Made by a program: the position numbers and the translations under genes. A stretch of 64,000 bases of DNA. Source: G965216905 sp965216905 (GTDB taxonomy: Bacteria; Actinomycetota; Acidimicrobiia; Spongiisociales; ZC4RG35). Each line of letters opens with the position of its first letter. Position 1 is the stretch's first letter. The notes below the pieces were generated by a model that made no database searches, was not told where the DNA came from, and saw nothing but the letters and a program-made list of their open reading frames with translations. The DNA is taken from positions 682,001 to 746,000 of the forward strand of contig OZ244213.1 of assembly GCA_965216905.1 (NCBI GenBank), given 5' to 3'. Positions 1 to 7,518 of this stretch are shown in pieces.

Positions 1-332
1 CCGAAGATGGCAGCCACACCCCGCTCCCGCAATTCGGCGGCATCGGCCTCGGGGATCACTCCGCCGCCGAACACCACCACGTCTTCGGCGCCCTCCTCCC
101 CGAGCAGACGCACCACCTCGGGGAAGGTGGACATGTGGGCTCCCGAGAGGGAGGAGAGACCGATTGCGTCGACGTCCTCTTGGAGCGCGGTCTCCACGAT
201 CTGGGACGCCGACTGATGAAGACCGGAGTAGATCACCTCGTTGCCGGCATCTCGCAGCGCCCGCGCGATCACCTTGGCTCCGCGATCGTGGCCGTCGAGT
301 CCGGGCTTGGCGACGAGTATCCGTCTCGGCAT
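1..332 (-). CDS. Cobalamin-binding subunit/domain of a methylmalonyl-CoA mutase-type enzyme (3' end cut off by window edge)
   Basis: Reads leftward from an ATG at 332 and runs off the window, so only the first 110 residues are visible. It carries the B12 'base-off/His-on' motif DGHDRG at residues 13-18, whose His is the lower axial cobalt ligand. This is followed by GLSSLSGAH and VFGGGVIPEAD, the loops that hold the nucleotide tail of cobalamin. The N-terminus starts directly with PRRILVAKPGLDG, so this is a stand-alone B12-binding chain as in two-chain acyl-CoA mutases, not the C-terminus of a long fused subunit. The substrate (methylmalonyl-, ethylmalonyl- or isobutyryl-CoA) cannot be decided without the catalytic subunit. 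It is divergent from the transaldolase gene. Confidence 0.85.
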   Translation of the reverse strand, partial: MPRRILVAKPGLDGHDRGAKVIARALRDAGNEVIYSGLHQSASQIVETALQEDVDAIGLSSLSGAHMSTFPEVVRLLGEEGAEDVVVFGGGVIPEADAAELRERGVAAIF

Positions 333-434
333 CGACCGGGAGAATAACCGGCCGGCTCCCAGCCGACCCGAACGACACCGCCGTCGACCCCGCGACGGAT
401 AGTACATTCGAGACCCCGCACCTCGAGGAGCGAC

Positions 435-1535
435 ATGTCCAAGCTGCACGATCTCCGCACGGCCGGCGTCAGCCCGTGGGCGGATCAGATCTCTCGGGCG
501 ATGCTCGAATCGGGAGACCTCGCCAGACGGGTCGAGGACGATGCACTCACCGGCGTGACCTCCAATCCGAGCATCTTCGCCGCATCGATCACGGGTTCGT
601 CGGATTACGACGACCAGCTCCACAGCCTGGCCCAACGGAGTGCCTCCACCGCGGAGATCATCGGCGGGCTCATGGCCGAGGACATCCGAGGCGCCTGCGA
701 TGTCCTCGCCGCCGTACACCGGGCCACCGACGGGAGAGACGGCTTCGTCTCGGTGGAGGTGACCCCGACCTTGGCCCACGACACCGACGCCACGATCGAA
801 GAAGCCCGGGAGTGGGTCAAACGGATCGATCGCCCCAATGTCCTCGTGAAGGTGCCCGCCACCGCTGCCGGGATCCCGGCGATCCGCACGCTCATCGCCG
901 AAGGCGTATCGATCAATGTGACCCTGATCTTCTCGCTGGAGCGCTACCGACAGGTCATGGATGCGTACCTGGACGGGATCGACCGATATGTGGCCAGCGG
1001 CGGCGATGCATCCCAGGTTGCCTCGGTGGCGTCGTTCTTCGTGTCTCGGATGGACAGCGAGGTGGACAAGCGGCTCGAGGCGATCGGTTCCGCGGAGGCC
1101 CTGGAGCTCCGGGGAAGGACGGCGATCGCCAACGCCCGACTGGCATACCAGGCGTTTCTCCAGACCTTCGCCGGCGAGCGATGGGAGGGACTGGTCGCTC
1201 GGGGAGCCCGGATTCAACGTCCGCTGTGGGCATCGACGTCCACGAAGAACGACGCCTACCCCGACACGCTGTATGTCCAGGAGTTGGTGGCACCGCACAC
1301 CGTCAACACGATGCCGCTGGAGACGATCGACGCGTACCAGGATCACGGCCCTGCCCCGGCCGCGTTCGGACCGGAGGAGCTGGCCGACGCCAGCCGGGTA
1401 CTTCGGACGATGGCCGACGTGGGGGTCGACTATGACGACGTCATGGAGGTGCTCGAATCCGAAGGAGTCGAGAAGTTCATCGCCGCGTGGAATGAACTGG
1501 TCGCCGACGTGGAATCACAGACCTCGGAAGACTGA
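435..1535 (+). CDS. tal: Transaldolase
   Basis: A 366-residue transaldolase of the actinobacterial class. It transfers a dihydroxyacetone unit between sedoheptulose-7-phosphate and glyceraldehyde-3-phosphate in the non-oxidative pentose phosphate pathway in the cytoplasm. The N-terminal motif TGVTSNPSIFA (39-49) and the segment NVLVKVPAT around Lys139, the expected Schiff-base lysine, are intact, as are the later WASTSTKN and HTVNTMP motifs. The ATG at 435 is chosen because GAGGAG lies six bases upstream. The gene stands alone, divergent from the B12-binding gene and convergent with the ABC permease. No transketolase or glucose-6-phosphate dehydrogenase gene is adjacent in this window. Confidence 0.95.
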   Translation: MSKLHDLRTAGVSPWADQISRAMLESGDLARRVEDDALTGVTSNPSIFAASITGSSDYDDQLHSLAQRSASTAEIIGGLMAEDIRGACDVLAAVHRATDGRDGFVSVEVTPTLAHDTDATIEEAREWVKRIDRPNVLVKVPATAAGIPAIRTLIAEGVSINVTLIFSLERYRQVMDAYLDGIDRYVASGGDASQVASVASFFVSRMDSEVDKRLEAIGSAEALELRGRTAIANARLAYQAFLQTFAGERWEGLVARGARIQRPLWASTSTKNDAYPDTLYVQELVAPHTVNTMPLETIDAYQDHGPAPAAFGPEELADASRVLRTMADVGVDYDDVMEVLESEGVEKFIAAWNELVADVESQTSED

Positions 1536-1582
1536 CCCACACCCGGGCCGCTCCCCCGAACCGAGCCGCTGCACCGAAGCGA

Positions 1583-2371
1583 TCACACCCCTACGTCGCG
1601 GCGATCGAAGGCCTGGTCTGCGGCAGCGACCAGCAGAGCGGCGAGCCCCACCAGCAGTGCCAGGCCGCCGGCGCCGAACCCGTTGACGAGCGGCGTGTGA
1701 CCGTACGCCCAGTGGAAGGGCGAGATCGACTCGAAGAAGCCCCCGACCGCGGTGTCGGCCAGGACCGTGTTGGAGATGTAGCCGAAGAAGGCCAGCGCGG
1801 CGGTCACGGCCAGCGCCACCGCCCTCCGGCCGGTCACCGCCCCAACGAGCAGCGAGACCGCTCCGAAGAAGAGCGCCAGTCCGATGAGCGACGCGGTGGC
1901 GCCGAGCACCCCGCCGAGTGTGATCCCCAGTTCGGCGGTGACATTGACGATCCACACGGTGAGTCCGGCCACCCCGGCCACGAGCAACGTCATGGCAAGG
2001 AGTCCCGTCGCCCGCTGGCGGAGGACATCGGCTCGGTCGATCCCATGGGCCATCGTGAGCTCGAGTTCGCCGGATTCCTCATCCCCGGCGATCGACCACG
2101 CACCGGTCCCGATCGCGAAGACCAGGACGACGATCATCCCGGTCAACCCGAAGACGGTCGCTTGCGCGTAACCCTCCGGCGACGCCACATCGGTGAAGTC
2201 GAGCGCCTGGACCAGGGCATCCGGGAGGGCATCGAGTTTGGCTCCGAGCAGGTCGGTCTCGACGGCCGACGAGTAGAGCGGGAGATAGATGAACACCACC
2301 GCCGCTACCCCGATCGCGAACCCGAGCCAGCGTCGGCGGTGGTCGAAGAACATACGACGGAACAACGTCAT
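1583..2371 (-). CDS. ABC-2 type exporter permease
   Basis: A 262-residue integral membrane protein with about six hydrophobic segments. The first follows MTLFRRMFFDHRRRW, and the last is a Gly/Ala/Leu-rich helix near the C-terminus. It has the general form of the membrane half of a two-gene ABC-2 exporter. The ATG at 2371 was chosen because it overlaps the stop of the ATPase gene by four bases (ATGA); a longer frame upstream only shadows that gene. With the ATPase and TetR regulator it forms a regulator-ATPase-permease operon, a common arrangement for drug or lipid efflux. The exported substrate cannot be read from the sequence. Confidence 0.85.
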   Translation of the reverse strand: MTLFRRMFFDHRRRWLGFAIGVAAVVFIYLPLYSSAVETDLLGAKLDALPDALVQALDFTDVASPEGYAQATVFGLTGMIVVLVFAIGTGAWSIAGDEESGELELTMAHGIDRADVLRQRATGLLAMTLLVAGVAGLTVWIVNVTAELGITLGGVLGATASLIGLALFFGAVSLLVGAVTGRRAVALAVTAALAFFGYISNTVLADTAVGGFFESISPFHWAYGHTPLVNGFGAGGLALLVGLAALLVAAADQAFDRRDVGV

Positions 2372-3294
2372 GACGTCACCTCCTGGGCGGTGTGGGGCGG
2401 CGAGCCGCCGCGGTAGTAGTCGAGTACGGCCTGTTCCAGGTCGGGCTCCTCTGCGACGAGGTCCTCCACCCCGAATCGAAGCGCGTGGGTCAGAATGGGA
2501 TCGAGTCCAGCACCGGTGGTGATGGCGAGATCGAGCCATCCGTCGTCGGCGACGACCGATTCGACGCCGGCCAATTCGGCGAAGGTGCCCGGATCGAAAG
2601 CCTGGCGAAGACGAATCCGCAGACGTCGCGAGGCAACCCGACGGAGACTGTCCACGTCGGACACCGTGAGGATGGCCCCGTCCCGGAGGATTGCCACTCG
2701 ATCGGCAACGTGCTGGATCTCGCTCAACACGTGGGACGACAAGAACACGGTGGCGCCGGCTTTCTGCGTCTCACGCACGAGGTCCAGGAACTCCTGCTGG
2801 AGCAGCGGGTCGAGTCCGCTGGTCGGCTCGTCGAGCACGAGCAGGTCGGGCCGGTGCATGAACGCCTGGATCACTCCCAGCTTCTGCTTGTTGCCCTTCG
2901 AGAGCGACCGCACCTGCTTGTCGGTGTCGAGCCCGAAGCGCCTGGTCAGTTCGTCGACCCGGTCGGGCTCCACCCCTCCCGACAACTCGGAGTAGAAGTC
3001 GAGGAGGCTGGAGACCGTCGACCGCCCCCGCAGCATCAGCTCCCCGGGGAGATACCCGATCCGTCGGCGGAGGTTCCCTCCGCCCCGACGGGGATCGTTC
3101 CCGAGGACCGTCACCCGGCCGGATGTGGGACGGATGATGTCGAGCAGGATTCGCATCAATGTGGTCTTGCCCGCTCCGTTGGGGCCGATGACGCCGAACA
3201 CTTCACCATCCTCGATCTCGAGATCGACTCCCCGAAGGGCATGGACCGGGCCATAGTCCTTCGTCAGCCCCTCGACCTGTACCACTGCCGTCAT
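2368..3294 (-). CDS. ABC transporter ATP-binding protein (ABC-2 exporter, drug-efflux type)
   Basis: A 308-residue ATPase. Walker A is GPNGAGKT at 37-44, the signature is LSKGNKQKLG, and Walker B is LLVLDEPTSGLD followed by a switch His in FLSSHVLSEI. A roughly 90-residue C-terminal extension follows the nucleotide-binding domain, as in DrrA/CcmA-like exporters. It energises the permease encoded immediately downstream, with which it shares an ATGA overlap. The TetR gene lies 52 bp upstream on the same strand, so one transcript from the tetR promoter probably covers all three genes. Confidence 0.92.
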   Translation of the reverse strand: MTAVVQVEGLTKDYGPVHALRGVDLEIEDGEVFGVIGPNGAGKTTLMRILLDIIRPTSGRVTVLGNDPRRGGGNLRRRIGYLPGELMLRGRSTVSSLLDFYSELSGGVEPDRVDELTRRFGLDTDKQVRSLSKGNKQKLGVIQAFMHRPDLLVLDEPTSGLDPLLQQEFLDLVRETQKAGATVFLSSHVLSEIQHVADRVAILRDGAILTVSDVDSLRRVASRRLRIRLRQAFDPGTFAELAGVESVVADDGWLDLAITTGAGLDPILTHALRFGVEDLVAEEPDLEQAVLDYYRGGSPPHTAQEVTS

Positions 3295-3345
3295 TGCCGT
3301 TCGCTCCTTCGTCGCTCGTGCGGATACACCGATCGTGTGGTCGAT

Positions 3346-4008
3346 TCATCCTTCGGCATCGGCGTCCTCCTGATCCCACAGGCCGTCGAGCATCCGCCGA
3401 AACCGGTCGTCGGTGAAGAGGCCGTCGATGTAGAGGTCGAGGACCGGTCCCGCCATCCTCATCTGCAGCTCCGTCTTGTCGTCCGCCCCGAGCACGCGCG
3501 CCGCCTGGCGGCCGAGCAGCAGACCCGCCAGGCTCACGTTCAACAAGACCGCAGCCCGCGCCTCCGGGTCACGCCCGCTCCGGATGATCCCGGCCCGCTC
3601 CCCGGCGGCGAGATACTCGACCGCATCCGCGAACAACAGGCCGTACATGTGCTGGGCGGCGTCGTCGTCTTCGGTCAGGGACCGAGCCAGGTAATTCATG
3701 TACGGCTCATACGTTCGGCTGAGAGCTTCGTACTCCGCCGCCGAGGTCGTCCACGCGCCGGTCATCGCCATCAACTTGCCCTCTCGGATCACCCCGGCAA
3801 CGTGTTCGTCGACCGCGGCGCGCAGACCGTTCTTCGACCCGTAGTGATGCAACACCAAGGCCGGCGAGACGTCCGCCGCGGCTGCGATGGCCCGCACCGT
3901 TGCCCTCTGGAAGCCGAGCGAGCCGAACAGGCGGAGCGCCTCGTCGCGAATACGGGCGCGAGTGGTGCGGTCTCCGGGCGACGGCAACGGACGAGCGTGC
4001 TCGCTCAT
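3346..4008 (-). CDS. TetR-family transcriptional regulator of the adjacent ABC exporter
   Basis: A 220-residue protein with a TetR N-terminal helix-turn-helix at about residues 18-65; the recognition region reads VRAIAAAADVSPALVLHHY. The all-helical C-terminal ligand domain is not recognisable to a ligand class. It is the first gene of a regulator-ATPase-permease operon. The DNA just upstream of its ATG carries three palindromes spaced exactly 20 bp apart that overlap a TATACT -10 element, so autorepression and ligand-triggered derepression of the exporter are inferred. Confidence 0.9.
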   Translation of the reverse strand: MSEHARPLPSPGDRTTRARIRDEALRLFGSLGFQRATVRAIAAAADVSPALVLHHYGSKNGLRAAVDEHVAGVIREGKLMAMTGAWTTSAAEYEALSRTYEPYMNYLARSLTEDDDAAQHMYGLLFADAVEYLAAGERAGIIRSGRDPEARAAVLLNVSLAGLLLGRQAARVLGADDKTELQMRMAGPVLDLYIDGLFTDDRFRRMLDGLWDQEDADAEG

Positions 4009-4031
4009 CGTTCCGCTACCGGCCGGTCATC

Positions 4032-4085
4032 TGAACACGTGTTCAAGAAGGTGAACATCTGTTCAGAAGTATAAACACATGTTCA
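4032..4085. promoter_or_regulatory. Three tandem 14-bp palindromic operators over the tetR promoter
   Basis: Box 1 (4032-4045) is the perfect palindrome TGAACACGTGTTCA. Box 2 (4052-4065) is TGAACATCTGTTCA, with perfect arms and only its centre asymmetric. Box 3 (4072-4085) is TAAACACATGTTCA, with one arm mismatch. Start-to-start spacing is exactly 20 bp twice, close to two helical turns. A minus-strand -10 (TATACT, 4073 to 4068) lies between boxes 2 and 3, putting the transcription start near 4061, inside box 2. This geometry fits a repressor binding as an array over promoter and start site. The TetR protein encoded 24 bp away is the obvious candidate; binding itself is inference. Confidence 0.85.
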
Positions 4086-4201
4086 GCCGAGGGGCGGATG
4101 AATCGACGGTCGGTGACCGCCATCGGGCGAAGGTGCCGCTCAGGCTCCCCCGCTGGACTCGGCCGGTCGGACTCAGCCGGCCGGGCGGGGCGGGCCGCCG
4201 A

Positions 4202-6424
4202 TCAACGCTTGACCAATGGCGCCCAGGCGAGCAGCAGCGTCTTGCGACCCTTCTGGGGGAAGTCGACCACCGCCTGCGCCTTGTCGCCCGTCCCGATCAC
4301 CTCGCGGACGGTTCCGTCGCCGTACACGTCGTGAACGACCGTGTCGCCGGCCTGGATCTGTTCGGCGTCGACCGTATGCGCCGGGCCCGCCTGACGAGTG
4401 CGCCGGCTCATCCCGGAGCGCTTCGGCGCGGTCGTGATCAGGCCGTCGGGTATCTCCTTCAGAAACCGGCTCTTGGGGTTGTAGTTGGATGCTCCCCACA
4501 GGGTGCGGCTCCACGCATTGGTGAGATACAGCCGCTCCTGGGCTCGGGTGATGCCGACGTACATCAACCGACGCTCCTCCTCCATCTCGGCCGGCTCGGC
4601 GAGGCTTCGCATGTGCGGGAACACCCCGTCCTCGAGGCCGACCATGAAGACGATGGGGTACTCCAGGCCCTTGGCGGTGTGGAGCGTCATCAAGGTCACC
4701 GCTCCTGCTCCCTCGTCGATCTGATCGGCGTCGCTGACCAGCGTGGCCTGCTCGAGGAACAGCTCGAGCCGGCGAAGGTGATCCATGTCGTCCCAGGCTT
4801 CCCCGGCGATCACCGCACCGTCGTTCGACTCCTCGAACTCCTCGGCCACCGAGATCAGCTCCCGCAGGTTCTCCACTCTGCCGAGTGCCTCGATCGACCG
4901 TTCCGCCTCCAATGTCGCGATCAAGCCCGTGTCCTCGGCGGCGGCGGTGACGGCCGCGGCGATTCCGGCGCCGGTGGCAGTGTCTCGAAGCGCTTCGACG
5001 ACCGTCCGAAACTCCCGAACACGACGGACGGCGCCGCTGTTCAGTTGTGACACCTCCTCGGCCCGCTCGACGGCTTCCCAGAAGGTGATGCGATGGCTGT
5101 CGGCAAAGCGGTCGAGGTGGGCCACCGTGGTGTTCCCGATGCCTCGCTTCGGCTCGTTGATGACTCGTTTGATGGCGACCTGGTCGTCCGGATTGACGAT
5201 CGACTTCACGTAGGCGAGGGCATCCTTGATCTCTTTCCGCTCGTAGAAGCGAACATTGCCCACCACCGAGTACGGGATCCCGCGCCGGACGAGCACGTCC
5301 TCGATGACCCGGGATTGGGCATTCGTCCGGTAGAAGACGGCCACATCGGATGGATTGTGACCCTCCTCGACGAGTGTCTCCACCTGGTCGGCGAGGAACC
5401 CTGCCTCGTCATGCTCGTCCTCGGCCTCGAACCGAACGATGGCGTGCCCCGAGCCCCGATCGCTCCACAGTCGCTTGGGTTGGGCTCGCGGATTGTTGGC
5501 GATGACGGCGTTGGCGGCGTCCAGGATGGTGGCCGTCGAGCGGTAGTTCTGTTCGAGGACGACGATCCGCGCATCCGGGAAGTCCTTTTCGAACTCGAGG
5601 ATGTTGCGGATGTCGGCACCCCGCCACCGATAGATGGACTGGTCCGAGTCGCCGACCACGCACAGGTTTCGATGCTCGGCGGTGAGCTGACGGACGAGCG
5701 AGTACTGGGAGTGGTTGGTGTCCTGATACTCATCGACGAGTACGTACCGAAACCGACGCTGGTAGGCCGACAGCACGTCGGGGAAGGCACCGAAGAGCTC
5801 GACGGTCACCATCAGCAAGTCGTCGAAATCCATCGCCGACGCCTGCAGGAGGCGTTGTTGGTACAGCCGGTAGACGTCGGCCACCTGCTCGTGATGGAAC
5901 CCGCCGTCGGTACCGGAGAACGACTCGAAGTCGATCAACTCGTTCTTGGCATTCGAGATGACGGCCTTGACCGACCGTGGCTGGAAGCGCTTGGTATCCA
6001 GGTCGAGGTCTTTGATGCACTGCGTGATGAGCCGCACCGAATCCTGCTCGTCGTAGATGCTGAATCCACTCCGATATCCGAGACGCGGAGCCTCCCGCCG
6101 GAGAATCCGCACACACGCCGAGTGGAACGTCGAGACCCACATGCCCCGGACCGCTCCGCCGACGATGTGGCCGACTCGCTCCCGCATCTCGTTCGCTGCC
6201 TTGTTGGTGAACGTGATCGCGAGAATCTCGCCGGGGTTCACTCGGAGATCCTTGACCAGGTGGGCGATGCGATAGGTCAGAACACGGGTCTTCCCCGAGC
6301 CCGCACCTGCCACGACCAGCACCGGGCCCTCGGTGGCCGCCACCGCCTCCCGCTGGACCTGGTTCAGGTCTTCGAAGAGGTCGGAATCGGTGGGAACATC
6401 GTCGAGGAACCACTGAGCCTGCAC
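4202..6424 (-). CDS. pcrA: ATP-dependent DNA helicase PcrA/UvrD
   Basis: A 740-residue superfamily 1A 3'-5' DNA helicase for repair and replication-fork maintenance. All motifs are visible: the Q-motif region LNQVQREAV, Walker A GAGSGKT at 40-46, TFTNKAANEM (Ia), VLVDEYQDTNHSQY (II), GDSDQSIYRWRGAD (III), QNYRST (IV), TLHTAKGLEYPIVF (V) and RLMYVGITRAQERL (VI). The last ~80 residues contain a short beta-rich segment (GDTVVHDVYGDGTV) typical of the PcrA C-terminal RNA polymerase-interacting domain. Length and start agree with actinobacterial PcrA/UvrD1. A GC-rich hairpin near 4160-4187 follows the stop codon but has no U-tract. Confidence 0.95.
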   Translation of the reverse strand: MQAQWFLDDVPTDSDLFEDLNQVQREAVAATEGPVLVVAGAGSGKTRVLTYRIAHLVKDLRVNPGEILAITFTNKAANEMRERVGHIVGGAVRGMWVSTFHSACVRILRREAPRLGYRSGFSIYDEQDSVRLITQCIKDLDLDTKRFQPRSVKAVISNAKNELIDFESFSGTDGGFHHEQVADVYRLYQQRLLQASAMDFDDLLMVTVELFGAFPDVLSAYQRRFRYVLVDEYQDTNHSQYSLVRQLTAEHRNLCVVGDSDQSIYRWRGADIRNILEFEKDFPDARIVVLEQNYRSTATILDAANAVIANNPRAQPKRLWSDRGSGHAIVRFEAEDEHDEAGFLADQVETLVEEGHNPSDVAVFYRTNAQSRVIEDVLVRRGIPYSVVGNVRFYERKEIKDALAYVKSIVNPDDQVAIKRVINEPKRGIGNTTVAHLDRFADSHRITFWEAVERAEEVSQLNSGAVRRVREFRTVVEALRDTATGAGIAAAVTAAAEDTGLIATLEAERSIEALGRVENLRELISVAEEFEESNDGAVIAGEAWDDMDHLRRLELFLEQATLVSDADQIDEGAGAVTLMTLHTAKGLEYPIVFMVGLEDGVFPHMRSLAEPAEMEEERRLMYVGITRAQERLYLTNAWSRTLWGASNYNPKSRFLKEIPDGLITTAPKRSGMSRRTRQAGPAHTVDAEQIQAGDTVVHDVYGDGTVREVIGTGDKAQAVVDFPQKGRKTLLLAWAPLVKR

Positions 6425-6526
6425 GGGTCGATCCTACCCAACCTCCCGGCGCGAATCACATGCGTGTGGTTCGGGGGCAGGGGATGCCCATCGTGAGGCC
6501 GGCACATGCATACGTCTGTGGCCCAT

Positions 6527-7495
6527 TCATGAGGCTGGGGCCGTGGACGTGCGCTGCTGGGAGCGTTCGGCGCGTTCGACCATGACCCGCTCCGCCGATT
6601 CGGGCGACTGCGTGATCGAGAAACAGAAGCGACTCCCGGTCGGGAACCGCCGTTCGTACCAAACCTCACCGCCCATCGCCCGGGCCAGCCGCCGAGCGAT
6701 GGGGAGCCCGAGCCCGAGCCCGCCCGAAGTCCGTCCATCGCCTTTCGACAGCTGTTCGAAGTGCTCGAAGATGGATCGATCGCCGTCGCCGGGAATGCCC
6801 CGCCCGTTGTCGCTCACGACGACCACAAAGTGCTCACCCGATACGAACCCTTCGACCAGCACCTGATTGCCGCCGTGCTCGCGGGCGTTGGCAAGGAGAT
6901 ACTGAACGACCTGTCGAACCCGGCGCTCGTCTCCCCAGGCCTGGATTCCGCGAGGCAGTGCGAATGACATCTCCTTTCGGTCCGCTCCGGGGAACACCAG
7001 ATCAACGGTCTCCTGAACGGCCGCCGTGAGATCGAACATGGTGTTGTCGAGCCGCAGGCGGTTCGCCTCCAACCTGGGGATCACCAGAACGTCCTCGACG
7101 ATCGCGGCCAGCTTGGCAGCCTCGATCTCGATCACGGAAAGGAACTCGTCGACCTCCTCGGCGGGAAGGTCGCGCCAGCTCGACAGCGTGTCGGCGAAGC
7201 CCTTGATCGACGTCAGCGGGGTCCGAAGCTCGTGGCTGACCATCGCCACGAAATCGTTCTTGATGACGTTCGCTTCGGCCAGCTTCCGTTCCGCGACCTC
7301 GAGCACTTCCAGGGACTGCCGTCGACGGCGGAATCCGATGAGTCCGTAGATCGCCATACCGGCGGCCAGGACCAGAAGGCCGACACCCCACCACCCCGAC
7401 AGGCCGTTCACGATCGCCAAGTCATCGATGGAGACGGTCCGAGGTTCGACGTTCGCCCTCGTCGCCACGACCCCCTTCGCGACGAGATGATTCAT
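6527..7495 (-). CDS. Membrane-anchored sensor histidine kinase without a recognisable sensor domain
   Basis: A 322-residue HisKA/HATPase_c kinase. One membrane helix (about 33-54) follows a 30-residue N-terminus and is followed by RRRR. The phosphoacceptor His88 sits in SHELRTPLTSI. The ATPase part carries an N-box near LANAREHG, a G1 box DNGRGIPG, and GLGLGLPIARRLARAMGG. There is no periplasmic, PAS or HAMP input region, so it probably senses through the membrane segment or a partner. It follows the CheA-like hybrid kinase on the same strand after 23 bp, and the two may form one phosphorelay. No separate response regulator lies nearby; the hybrid's REC domain is the likeliest receiver. Confidence 0.88.
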   Translation of the reverse strand: MNHLVAKGVVATRANVEPRTVSIDDLAIVNGLSGWWGVGLLVLAAGMAIYGLIGFRRRRQSLEVLEVAERKLAEANVIKNDFVAMVSHELRTPLTSIKGFADTLSSWRDLPAEEVDEFLSVIEIEAAKLAAIVEDVLVIPRLEANRLRLDNTMFDLTAAVQETVDLVFPGADRKEMSFALPRGIQAWGDERRVRQVVQYLLANAREHGGNQVLVEGFVSGEHFVVVVSDNGRGIPGDGDRSIFEHFEQLSKGDGRTSGGLGLGLPIARRLARAMGGEVWYERRFPTGSRFCFSITQSPESAERVMVERAERSQQRTSTAPAS

Positions 7496-7518
7496 GGGAA
7501 CTCGTGTCCTCTCTCCGG

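Noticed and set aside
2392..4074. A 560-codon open frame on the plus strand
   Set aside because: It is antisense to the ABC ATPase and TetR genes, which have clear motifs, and its product is Pro/Arg/Gly-rich with no domain. Long shadow frames are expected at this GC content.
4160..4187. A rho-independent terminator after pcrA
   Set aside because: A CGGCCGG/CCGGCCG-type hairpin is present but no T-run follows on the minus strand.
5093..6496. A 467-codon plus-strand frame over pcrA
   Set aside because: Antisense to a gene with all helicase motifs; no recognisable domain.
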